Translations under genes and position numbers: made by a program
DNA from: Clostridiales bacterium UBA4362
GTDB taxonomy: Bacteria; Bacillota; Clostridia; TANB77; CAG-508
Assembly: GCA_002393975.1 (NCBI GenBank)
Contig: DGSM01000043.1
Span: 1-17,099 of the forward strand
Length of the DNA: 17,099 nt
Reading direction: 5' to 3'
In this document: piece by piece, positions 1-6,258 of the stretch
Layout of the letters: every line of letters begins with the position of its first letter
Numbering within the stretch: the stretch's first letter is position 1
The notes under the pieces: model-generated
The model's database searches: none
Seen by the model: the letters and a program-made list of their open reading frames with translations, nothing else
Told to the model about the DNA's origin: nothing

Positions 1-2
1 AA

Positions 3-158
3 AATCTTAATATTCCTATGGATGCGCTTTCTGAGCAAGATAAAACATTGATAGATAATTATGAAGAAGAATCTAGCATAAAACCTGTTATCTATACAGA
101 AGATGTTGATGAAGCTGATTCTGAGTTAGAAATTAGAAATCAAATATTAAAGTATTAA
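3..158 (+). CDS. C-terminal end of an unidentified protein (5' partial)
   Basis: This frame is open from the left edge of the window and ends at TAA 156-158, giving about 51 residues of the C-terminus. The tail is acidic and hydrophilic, with runs such as NYEEES and EDVDEAD, and ends in NQILKY. No domain can be named from so short a piece. A strong hairpin terminator follows 20 bases later, as expected for a real gene end. I see no family signature, so the function is unknown. Confidence 0.6.
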   Translation, partial: NLNIPMDALSEQDKTLIDNYEEESSIKPVIYTEDVDEADSELEIRNQILKY

Positions 159-176
159 AATATAAAAGTATAAAAA

Positions 177-210
177 GAGCACTTCACTATATGTGAAGTG
201 CTTTGTTTTT
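177..210. terminator. Bidirectional intrinsic terminator between convergent genes
   Basis: A 10-bp stem (AGCACTTCAC with GTGAAGTGCT, arms 178-187 and 193-202) closes a 5-base loop. A T-rich run follows on the plus strand (203-210) and an A5 run precedes it (172-176), which is a U-run on the minus strand. It therefore serves both the plus-strand gene ending at 158 and the minus-strand gene ending at 295. Confidence 0.85.
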
Positions 211-233
211 ATTTAACTTATATTATTAATATT

Positions 234-277
234 ATTTTTGTTTATTTTTATTTTTGTTTTTGTTTTTGTTTCTTTTT
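234..277. repeat. TTTTTG-type low-complexity tract
   Basis: A T-rich stretch of repeated TTTTTG/TTTTTA units lies just beyond the stop codon of the zinc-ribbon gene. It is simple sequence with no evident function. On the minus strand it reads as CAAAAA repeats. Confidence 0.5.
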
Positions 278-294
278 AATGAATATATACTCCA

Positions 295-1785
295 TTAATT
301 TTGAGTTGTATTTGAAAGAACAATTTGATTTGCTGTAGTACTTCCACCATCTAAATTAATTACATTTGCTACACTATTTGTAGTACTGTTACTATTAACA
401 GAATTATCAGAAGATAATGCATTTTCTAATAGTTGATTAGCATCTGACTCTAATGTGTTTCCTGTTGCGTTATCAGTTTCATTTGTATTTGATATAACAG
501 GTGTATGAACAATGTTTTCTGTAATTGTATTTGTTACTGGAACTACATTTTCACTTGGATTCTTTTTGCTATTAATGAAATCCATGATATATGGATAGAA
601 TACATATCCTAGTGCACCGATTATTACTAATAATAGAATAACAACTATTATTTTTCCTGCTGGAGATTTTTTCTTAGTAGGATCTTTTACGTTTGTTGTA
701 GTTGCTTGTGGTGCTTGTCCCATTTGTGAATCTTGATTTAATTGGCTACCAAATGTTTGAGGTTGTTGTGGTTGAGGATTCTTTGGACCAGCATATGGAT
801 TAACTTGAGGCCTTTGCATAGGTTGTTGTTGCATTTGAGGATTCTTTTGCATATTGTTTTGATATGCATTTACATTTGTATTGTTGTTAAGACCATTACC
901 ATATGTATTTCCAAAATCAGATACTACATTTGAACCTGCTCCAGGTAGAGGATTTGTATTTTTATCAAATGCTTTAGCTGGTTGTAATTGCTCTTTTTGC
1001 ATTCTTAAATATTGCTCTTCTTCAGTGTTTGAGCCATACATCATATTAACACTATATTGATCAAAATTAGGTTGAGCAAATGAATTATCCTTACTATTTA
1101 AAGGAGGAGGATTCATAGTTGAATCTGTTAGTAAATCATCAACAGAATCTGGTGTTCTATCAACATTTGAAGCCATTTGAACAATATTAGGATTAGGAGT
1201 AACAACAGGTTCGTTTTCAGGAGTAGGGGTGGTAATACCACTCATTGTTGTTTGATTAACAGAACCACTATTCATTACTGTTGTTGTAATTGGTTCAGCT
1301 GGCTGTGGAACTTCTATTTTGTTTTCTTCAAAGTTATTATCCTCAAAACCATTATCTACAACAGTTAAATCTGGCATTGCAGCACTAACTGGAGTTTCTG
1401 GTATTGGATTAGGAATATTGATTGGAATTTCTTTATCAGGAGTAGGTAATGTATCAACTACTTCTTCAACCTTTTCACTTGGAGGAGGTGTAGGAGTTAC
1501 ATCTGGAGTAAATCCAAATGGATCTGAAACAACTTCCTCTTGTAAAGGAATATCTTCAACACTTTCTACTATATTTGTATTATTTTCAATTTCTGGAGGT
1601 TTTACTTCTTCAACTGGAGAACTAGAAAATTGTCCAAAGAAGCTATCTGAATCAACTTCTTCAACTTGTAGTTCATCAAATACAGATTTTACTTCTTCTG
1701 GTTGAAGGTTACTAATTGGATTACCACATTCTAAGCAAAATTTAGCATTTTCTGGAAGCTGGGCTCCACATTTTTCACAAATCAT
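295..1785 (-). CDS. Zinc-ribbon, single-pass membrane protein with long disordered linker
   Basis: A 496-residue protein. A zinc ribbon opens it, with C3-x2-C6-x10-C17-x2-C20 and the usual CG-[KN]-P-type ending. Residues about 25-370 are a Pro/Asn/Gln/Thr/Glu-rich, probably disordered cytoplasmic linker, acidic at first and then Q/N/P-rich around 310-350. A Lys-rich patch (KKKSPAGK) precedes one membrane helix at about 379-397. The last 100 residues are Ser/Thr/Asn-rich and should lie outside by the positive-inside rule. The start at 1785 has AAAGGAG nine bases upstream. It is the last of three related minus-strand genes, 54 bases after the previous stop. No enzymatic motif is visible; the zinc ribbon suggests a scaffold, sensor or assembly role, but this is inference. 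Confidence 0.85.
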   Translation of the reverse strand: MICEKCGAQLPENAKFCLECGNPISNLQPEEVKSVFDELQVEEVDSDSFFGQFSSSPVEEVKPPEIENNTNIVESVEDIPLQEEVVSDPFGFTPDVTPTPPPSEKVEEVVDTLPTPDKEIPINIPNPIPETPVSAAMPDLTVVDNGFEDNNFEENKIEVPQPAEPITTTVMNSGSVNQTTMSGITTPTPENEPVVTPNPNIVQMASNVDRTPDSVDDLLTDSTMNPPPLNSKDNSFAQPNFDQYSVNMMYGSNTEEEQYLRMQKEQLQPAKAFDKNTNPLPGAGSNVVSDFGNTYGNGLNNNTNVNAYQNNMQKNPQMQQQPMQRPQVNPYAGPKNPQPQQPQTFGSQLNQDSQMGQAPQATTTNVKDPTKKKSPAGKIIVVILLLVIIGALGYVFYPYIMDFINSKKNPSENVVPVTNTITENIVHTPVISNTNETDNATGNTLESDANQLLENALSSDNSVNSNSTTNSVANVINLDGGSTTANQIVLSNTTQN

Positions 1786-1839
1786 TTTTATTTTTCTCCT
1801 TTATCATTTGTTTTATTTATTTGTGTTATATTTTTTGTT

Positions 1840-2673
1840 CTAATAAATTGATATATTCAAAAAAGCGTTTAATTCACTAGTTGTTAAAGTATTAGCAGGC
1901 GCAATATAAAGTGCATATACATAAGTAGGGGCTATTTGATATATGTAATATTCATCAGTTCTATTGTCAGAACTTAAGAAAGCTTGTACATGTAAATAAG
2001 TAAAACCTGATACGTTCTTTTGCTCTTGAACATTTATAGTATAACCTTGAGCTTTCATAGCTTGAATCATTACATCAAGGGTACTATGAATAACATTTGC
2101 ACAAGCAATATTATTTTTTGCAGAGTTATAATAAAACTTTTGAGTATCTGTTGGAGTTCCATAGCTAGAAAAAGTTGAAGGAATTCCATATTCTACTTCA
2201 TAATCGTAATCAGCTGAATAAACTGAATCAAATTTAGCAGCAGAAGTATATCTAGAAGTACTTGAACTATTTGTTGTAGTTTTATTTTGATAGGTAGGTT
2301 GATAAACAACTACATTAGAAGATGAGCTATTATCCGCTACTTCTGCAACAGCATGGTCTGAAGAATAATAAATCAAAGCAACAATAATGAATATTATTAA
2401 CATTACTACTAGTAGACTTATTGCAATAGAATGTGCAAAAACTACTTGTTGAGATTGATTTACTTCATTTGTTTGACGAGCTGGGTTATATCTATTTGGA
2501 TTATAATTGTAGCTATCAAAACTATTTACATTTTGTCTAACATTATTAAATTGAGAAGCGTTACTATATTGATTGTTTGTAGTAACTTGATTAATTGGCT
2601 CAATTGGCTTACCACATACACCACAAAAGCGGTCAGTTGGATTAGCTATGGAGCCACAATATTTGCAATTCAT
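1840..2673 (-). CDS. Zinc-ribbon, single-pass membrane protein with extracytoplasmic domain
   Basis: A 277-residue protein. The zinc ribbon is in the same register as in its two neighbours (C3, C6, C17, C20). A short Asn/Tyr-rich linker runs to about 78, and one membrane helix spans about 82-103. A Ser/Thr-rich stalk follows to about 145, then a folded-looking outer domain at about 150-277 with alternating Tyr-rich strands, ending FLNISIY. The outer domain resembles that of the upstream gene in a few spots: VEYGIPSTF against VEYNLPTNF, and a C-terminal FLN motif. This suggests divergent paralogues. GAGGAG lies upstream of the ATG at 2673. The gene is 30 bases downstream of its neighbour, so they are almost certainly co-transcribed. 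Ligand and function are unknown. Confidence 0.85.
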   Translation of the reverse strand: MNCKYCGSIANPTDRFCGVCGKPIEPINQVTTNNQYSNASQFNNVRQNVNSFDSYNYNPNRYNPARQTNEVNQSQQVVFAHSIAISLLVVMLIIFIIVALIYYSSDHAVAEVADNSSSSNVVVYQPTYQNKTTTNSSSTSRYTSAAKFDSVYSADYDYEVEYGIPSTFSSYGTPTDTQKFYYNSAKNNIACANVIHSTLDVMIQAMKAQGYTINVQEQKNVSGFTYLHVQAFLSSDNRTDEYYIYQIAPTYVYALYIAPANTLTTSELNAFLNISIY

Positions 2674-2703
2674 TTAAAGAACTCCTCATTTGTTTTTTTA
2701 TTA

Positions 2704-3816
2704 CTAATAATCTATATCACCATATCTAACATTAAGGAATGGAGTAATATCTGGTGGAGTAGTATTATTTGGATACATAATCATTACTTGGTATACACAT
2801 GTATCGCTAATTTCAAGACTATAAAATTCAGCTTGGTAAGTTTGTGCATAACTTGAATAAGTTGTGTTTGTAAAAGCTTGAGATAAATATTGAGATGAAG
2901 CAGTTATTTTTTTGTAAGTGTTTCCAGCGATTGTTACATCCTCAGTAGTTATTCCAAATCCTGAATAAGCAGCTAAGTTATCAAAGCTTGAATTAGTTCC
3001 TTCTGTAATTGTAACTTGTGCAAAAATATCTGTACCAGATAAAAATGAATGTTTACTTGTTGTTGATTCTGAATTTGCTTTAGTAAAGTTGGTTGGCAAA
3101 TTATATTCTACTGCTATATCATTTAAATAATCGTAAACTGTATTTTCTTGATCATCTGGAATTGAAACGTTTTGTGAAGTAGTTGTAATGCTTGATGATG
3201 TTGAATTATATCCATATCCAGAATATGGTGTAGTATTAGCACTAGTGCTTCTAGAAGAATAATTATAAGAATAATTATATGTATAATCATTATCATCATC
3301 GTAATCATATTCTTTAATTGTTTTACTAACATTATGAACTATAACACCAATTATAATTCCACCAATAAGAAGTGGAATAAGTATAACTGCAAGAATAATT
3401 CCAATAATTAATCCAACATGAGATTTTTTCTTTGTGTTTAAATTTGGATTATATTGTGGGTTGTAATTTGTATTATTACTTCCTTGTTGTGGCCCAACTG
3501 TGTTTGGAGTATATTGAGGATTATATCCAGCTCCATTTACATTTTGAGCTCCTGCTTGACCATTAGGATCAGGATTTGTATATTCACCAGATTGTGGTGC
3601 TATAAAATCATTTCCTTGTGTTTCTGTATTAACAGGATTTGTTGCTGGATCTAAACTAGAATAAGGATCGGCATTAGCATTAGGTGCTGGGTTAACATTT
3701 TCTTCTGGTTTTGGTCCATATTTAGCTTCATCTGAAATAGGACTTACTGGATTACCACATGAATTACAAAATTTATCATCTGGCTTTAATTCTGCACCAC
3801 ATTTATTACAAAACAT
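2704..3816 (-). CDS. Zinc-ribbon, single-pass membrane protein with extracytoplasmic domain
   Basis: A 370-residue protein and the first gene of the minus-strand trio. The zinc ribbon is C3-x2-C6-x10-C17-x2-C20. A Pro/Asn/Gly-rich linker follows (about 30-128), with NPQYxPN-type repeats near 99-125. A KKK patch then leads into one membrane helix at about 134-160. Outside lie an Asp/Tyr/Ser-rich stalk (about 168-215) and a domain at about 220-370 ending FLNVRYGDIDY. AAAGGAG precedes the ATG at 3816 by eight bases. It shares design and part of the outer domain with the next gene. The family type (zinc-ribbon domain plus membrane helix) is common in Firmicutes but mostly uncharacterised. Confidence 0.85.
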   Translation of the reverse strand: MFCNKCGAELKPDDKFCNSCGNPVSPISDEAKYGPKPEENVNPAPNANADPYSSLDPATNPVNTETQGNDFIAPQSGEYTNPDPNGQAGAQNVNGAGYNPQYTPNTVGPQQGSNNTNYNPQYNPNLNTKKKSHVGLIIGIILAVILIPLLIGGIIIGVIVHNVSKTIKEYDYDDDNDYTYNYSYNYSSRSTSANTTPYSGYGYNSTSSSITTTSQNVSIPDDQENTVYDYLNDIAVEYNLPTNFTKANSESTTSKHSFLSGTDIFAQVTITEGTNSSFDNLAAYSGFGITTEDVTIAGNTYKKITASSQYLSQAFTNTTYSSYAQTYQAEFYSLEISDTCVYQVMIMYPNNTTPPDITPFLNVRYGDIDY

Positions 3817-3877
3817 ATTATTTTCTCCTTTGTTTACACATAAATTAACAAAATTATTCTATCATAAATCACTTTAT

Positions 3878-3883
3878 ATTATA
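3878..3883 (-). promoter_or_regulatory. Possible -10 box for the zinc-ribbon operon
   Basis: Read on the minus strand this is a perfect TATAAT about 62 bases above the first ATG of the trio. I see no good -35 at 17 bases. A second, weaker candidate (TATGAT) lies nearer the gene. The upstream ncRNA unit ends in a terminator, so the operon should need a promoter in 3820-3950. This is the best candidate but it is not firm. Confidence 0.3.
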
Positions 3884-3954
3884 AAGAGGAAAGCCAATTA
3901 TTAATAAAAATGTAATAAAAAATGAAGAAAAAAGAAGTGAAAAAAATAACCAAT

Positions 3955-3990
3955 AAAAAAGAATAAAGCGGCCCTATTAAAGGCCGCTCA
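3955..3990 (-). terminator. Intrinsic terminator of ncRNA A
   Basis: On the minus strand, GCGGCC (3987-3982) pairs with GGCCGC (3973-3968), extended by one A-T pair, over an 8-base loop. A T-rich run (TTTATTCTTTTTT) follows. The stem is pure GC in an AT-rich surrounding. Confidence 0.8.
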
Positions 3991-4172
3991 TATCATGGGT
4001 TAACGTCTTGGATCTTTGCCATATGAAAAGACTTTTAATTACCTGATTTGTTAATAAATAACGTTAACACCAATTCTTTAGTATTCTAATATACTAAGAG
4101 TAACGCATCAGGTCTTGTACTAAAAAGTACAAATAATCCGTAAAATAAAAATTCGTTTAACCGTAGTTGAAC
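3956..4172 (-). ncRNA. Structured small RNA candidate A (about 215 nt)
   Basis: The unit has a strong promoter and a terminator but no ORF with a start and a ribosome binding site. The minus-strand transcript folds as an imperfect rod. GGTTAAACG near the 5' end (4162-4154) pairs with CGTTAACC (4005-3998). GGAT..TTTG pairs with CAAAGATCC, ACTTTT with AAAAGT, and CCTGAT with ATCAGG. Two small hairpins lie at the tip (CTTAGTAT/ATACTAAG and TGTTAA/TTAACA). Size, rod shape and internal bubbles recall 6S RNA, the regulator of RNA polymerase, but I cannot confirm the family. It could also be a leader regulating the zinc-ribbon operon downstream, although the terminator lies 140 bases before that start codon. 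It is called as an ncRNA of unknown family. Confidence 0.6.
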
Positions 4173-4178
4173 AATATT

Positions 4179-4207
4179 ATTATAGCATACTTTACATAAA
4201 AAAGCAA
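4179..4207 (-). promoter_or_regulatory. Promoter of ncRNA A
   Basis: On the minus strand the -35 is TTGCTT (4207-4202), the spacer is exactly 17 bases, and the -10 is TATAAT (4184-4179) preceded by TGC (extended -10). Predicted start is near 4172. The word TATGCTATAATAATA is identical in the promoter of ncRNA B. Confidence 0.8.
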
Positions 4208-4244
4208 ATTTTAGCTTATATATAAACCTTATAGGAAAAAAACA

Positions 4245-4280
4245 TAAAAAAAGACCCCCTCAGATCTTGTCTGAGGAGGG
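4245..4280 (-). terminator. Intrinsic terminator of ncRNA B
   Basis: On the minus strand CCTCAGA (4276-4270) pairs with TCTGAGG (4264-4258), and outer G-C/G-T pairs extend the stem. The loop has 5 bases and a run of seven T follows. This is one of the strongest terminators in the window and it fixes the direction of the unit. Confidence 0.88.
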
Positions 4281-4492
4281 AGAGGTTAAACCTCTTTTGG
4301 TGTTCGGTGAAAGGCTAGGGAATGAAATTATTCTATATATCAAAGACCTTAATATTAAAAACAACTACTGTTAGGTTACCAGGTCTGAAAAGAAGTAACC
4401 AACAGGTACGGGGTTAGTAATGTTTAAATATTTTTCTTATTATAAACTAGCCCTACCGAACTAATATATACAACGGAGATATCCTCCGTGCA
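4246..4492 (-). ncRNA. Structured small RNA candidate B (about 245 nt)
   Basis: A second minus-strand unit with promoter and terminator and no credible ORF. A closing helix joins GTTCGGT and GGCTAG (4461-4455, 4452-4447) to CTAGCC and ACCGAAC (4318-4313, 4308-4302). At the tip CTGTTGGTTAC pairs with GTAACCTAACAG (arms 4405-4395 and 4379-4368). Its loop carries AGACCT (4386-4381), perfectly complementary to AGGTCT at 4349-4344, so a pseudoknot is possible. A 5' hairpin (CGGAG/CTCCG) and a hairpin before the terminator (AGAGG/CCTCT) complete the fold. A C-rich segment (CCTCTCCCTCC) next to the terminator could pair with Shine-Dalgarno sequences. The family is unresolved. Confidence 0.62.
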
Positions 4493-4498
4493 CTTATT

Positions 4499-4527
4499 AT
4501 TATAGCATAGAATTAACTAATTTGCAA
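4499..4527 (-). promoter_or_regulatory. Promoter of ncRNA B
   Basis: On the minus strand: TTGCAA (4527-4522), 17-base spacer, TGC-extended TATAAT (4504-4499). Predicted start is near 4492. Confidence 0.82.
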
Positions 4528-4571
4528 GTAAAATTAGAAAAAATTAGCAAAAAATGTAATTTTTACAAAAT

Positions 4572-4596
4572 AAAAAGAGCCCAAAAGCTCTTTTTT
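4572..4596. terminator. Terminator of tRNA-Gln(CUG), able to work both ways
   Basis: AAAAGAGC (4573-4580) pairs with GCTCTTTT (4587-4594) over a CCAAAA loop. It starts directly after the encoded CCA of the minus-strand tRNA. The A/T ends of the stem give U-tracts on both strands. Confidence 0.75.
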
Positions 4597-4669
4597 GGTT
4601 GAGGTACTAAGATTCGAACTTAGGATCACGGAGTCAGAGTCCGTTGCCTTACCGCTTGGCCATACCTCA
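4596..4669 (-). tRNA. tRNA-Gln (anticodon CUG)
   Basis: The cloverleaf reads on the minus strand. Acceptor TGAGGTA pairs with TACCTCA, with discriminator A and an encoded CCA (4598-4596). The D arm is GCCAAGCGGTAAGGC. The anticodon arm ACGGA-CTCTGAC-TCCGT presents CUG, and the T arm contains TTCGAAT. Gln identity also fits the weak first acceptor pairs. It decodes CAG and complements the UUG-anticodon gene at 12574. Confidence 0.95.
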
Positions 4670-4683
4670 ATATTGACTTAAAC

Positions 4684-4712
4684 ATTATATAATCATAAAA
4701 AATAAAAGTCAA
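4684..4712 (-). promoter_or_regulatory. Promoter of tRNA-Gln(CUG)
   Basis: On the minus strand: TTGACT (4712-4707), a spacer of exactly 17 bases, and TATAAT (4689-4684), 14 bases before the tRNA. Confidence 0.85.
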
Positions 4713-4743
4713 GATTAGTTTTTGCTTCAATCCATCACCAATA

Positions 4744-4772
4744 TTGAAATTAAAGCCAATATGTGTTATAAT
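4744..4772 (+). promoter_or_regulatory. Promoter of the 113-residue orphan gene
   Basis: TTGAAA (4744-4749), 17-base spacer, TATAAT (4767-4772) with an upstream TGT giving an extended -10. Transcription should begin near 4779. The first bases then form a hairpin (TTGCA-a-CAA with TTGTGCAA, 4778-4800). This excludes the in-frame ATG at 4778 as a start. Confidence 0.8.
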
Positions 4773-4819
4773 ATCTTTTGCAACAATGTAGTTTGTGCAA
4801 TAGAAAGGTGGGAAGCTCT

Positions 4820-5161
4820 ATGACCAAAAAGTTTCAGAACTACCAATCATGTCAACGGTATCTTTTTAAGCTACGGCAAAGGATACAAGCAAACCTGAAC
4901 AAAAACTCGATGATGGCTTACTGGAGAACCTATGAGATTATTCTTGGAGACCTAGATGATGTAATTTCGTGCATGGAATGCAGTGCTAATGAGTACATTT
5001 TTACAGATTCAAAGTCCGAGTACAAAGAGGAAATTTCATCCTACTTCGGAGAAGAGCCAATTATCGATGAAGACTATGTCGCAATGTCTTGCGCTTACGA
5101 AAGCCTCGAAGATTGCGAGAAGAACAGGCGAGATATAGTCATTATGGTGGTTGACATCTAA
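4820..5161 (+). CDS. Small orphan protein, 113 residues
   Basis: I chose ATG 4820 (MTKKFQNYQS) because AAAGGTGGGAAG lies just upstream, and the earlier in-frame ATG at 4778 coincides with the predicted transcription start. The product is soluble, with no signal or membrane segment. Its N-terminal half is basic and probably helical (residues 1-50). The C-terminal half is acidic and contains four spread cysteines after residue 50. I do not recognise a family. The gene stands alone with its own promoter, 5' hairpin and strong terminator. Its codons (AGG, TCG, GTC, GGC, CTC) are richer in C and G than those of its neighbours, which hints at a different origin or high expression. Confidence 0.75.
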   Translation: MTKKFQNYQSCQRYLFKLRQRIQANLNKNSMMAYWRTYEIILGDLDDVISCMECSANEYIFTDSKSEYKEEISSYFGEEPIIDEDYVAMSCAYESLEDCEKNRRDIVIMVVDI

Positions 5162-5168
5162 CCTTTCG

Positions 5169-5206
5169 GCCAGAGAATAGAAAACGATTCTCTGGCTGTT
5201 TTTTTA
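5169..5206 (+). terminator. Intrinsic terminator of the 113-residue orphan gene
   Basis: GCCAGAGAAT (5169-5178) pairs perfectly with ATTCTCTGGC (5187-5196), loop AGAAAACG, followed by TG and a long T run. Confidence 0.9.
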
Positions 5207-5326
5207 TTTTATTTATTATTTATTATTTAGTTTATCATGTATCTTATTGATTAACTGTTTATTAAATTTATTAAAATTAAAAGTATATAATATTTTTTCA
5301 ATTAATTAACAAAAGCACTAAAACTA

Positions 5327-5356
5327 TTGAATGAAACTATAAAATAGTTGTATTAT
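5327..5356 (+). promoter_or_regulatory. Possible promoter of the 263-residue gene
   Basis: TTGAAT (5327-5332), 18-base spacer, TATTAT (5351-5356). A perfect TATAAT at 5368-5373 also exists, but it would place the start of the transcript inside the ribosome binding site. Confidence 0.35.
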
Positions 5357-5391
5357 GATAAATGTATTATAATTTCATGGAGAGAAATAAT

Positions 5392-6183
5392 ATGAAATTT
5401 TTCGAAAAACTAATGAAAAAATTTAAGAAGAAGAATAAAAATGGAGTAGAGTATACTGGATCAATTGATATTGCTATACCAGATATGATGGGAATAGAGG
5501 ATATTAATGGCAGACTTATTAGATTTATTTGTTGTAACAGTGTTTCTAAAATATCTACACATTATGGTATGGATCTATGGGCTGGATTTGTTGCATTTAA
5601 AAATAATGCTCAAGAGCAATTAACTAAATCTGATTGGATTCCAGTGTGTTTTGAACTTCAACATCCAGGAAAGAAATTAACTACATATTCAAAAAGATTC
5701 TTCATGCAAAATGAACTTTTCAATATGCTTAAAAAAATAGGAATGGAACTTAATATTAATAAAGTTTCTAGAGAGCATTTTAATTATTTAGGAAGAGTTT
5801 TTGTAACAGAAGATAGATTAATTGTAGCTATGAATGAACCTCCTAAACCTAATATATATGGAGATTTGGATAAATTAGATAATCAACTTTCAACTAGAGG
5901 AGTTCCTGAACCTAAAATTACAAATTCTGTATCACAAGAAGAAATTAATGCTGTTTTGGGACAAAACGAAAAGATGGCAGACATTGCCAAAGGCGAAGAA
6001 TCAAGTCCTTTTGAAAAGAATAAAGCTGTTGAAGGTGTAACTAGAGCATCAGAAGATGTTGATGAAATTGGAGAAATTGTAAATCCAAATGCTAATACTA
6101 TGGAACCATATTATAAAAGAGAGTTAACTGTTGAAGAGATGCCAGATGCTGTAACTCCACCTAATATGGATAATAAACAATAA
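5392..6183 (+). CDS. Unrecognised cytoplasmic protein, 263 residues
   Basis: The start at 5392 (MKFFEKLMKK) is preferred over the in-frame ATG at 5362 because GGAGAG lies 7 bases before it, while nothing lies before the earlier one. The first 17 residues are very basic and amphipathic and could bind nucleic acid or membrane. Residues about 25-140 look like a folded domain of mixed strand and helix, with WAGFVAF and WIPVCFEL segments. From about 145 on the chain is acidic and Pro/Asn-rich, probably disordered, and ends MDNKQ. There is no signal peptide or membrane helix. I do not recognise the family. It is followed 75 bases later by the ylmH homologue and may share its transcript. Confidence 0.75.
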   Translation: MKFFEKLMKKFKKKNKNGVEYTGSIDIAIPDMMGIEDINGRLIRFICCNSVSKISTHYGMDLWAGFVAFKNNAQEQLTKSDWIPVCFELQHPGKKLTTYSKRFFMQNELFNMLKKIGMELNINKVSREHFNYLGRVFVTEDRLIVAMNEPPKPNIYGDLDKLDNQLSTRGVPEPKITNSVSQEEINAVLGQNEKMADIAKGEESSPFEKNKAVEGVTRASEDVDEIGEIVNPNANTMEPYYKRELTVEEMPDAVTPPNMDNKQ

Positions 6184-6258
6184 ATAAATAAATAATTAAT
6201 TAATTAATAATAGAAAATAGACCTTAGATGAAAAAAATATAATAAATGAAAGGCATAT

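Noticed and set aside
3956..4172. T-box or other known riboswitch controlling the zinc-ribbon operon
   Set aside because: No T-box AGGGTGGNACCGCG-like element and no riboswitch core I recognise. The terminator also lies about 140 bases before the start codon, with a separate candidate -10 between them.
4368..4405. Plus-strand resemblance to the SRP RNA helix-8 core (AGGTC, GAAA loop, GAAG)
   Set aside because: The word match is striking, but the AGCA of the symmetric loop is AGTA and the flanking pairing differs. The promoter and the terminator of this unit both point to the minus strand. A covariance-model search on both strands would settle it.
4778..4819. Upstream ATG for the 113-residue orphan
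   Set aside because: It coincides with the predicted transcription start and lies inside a hairpin. ATG 4820 has a proper ribosome binding site.
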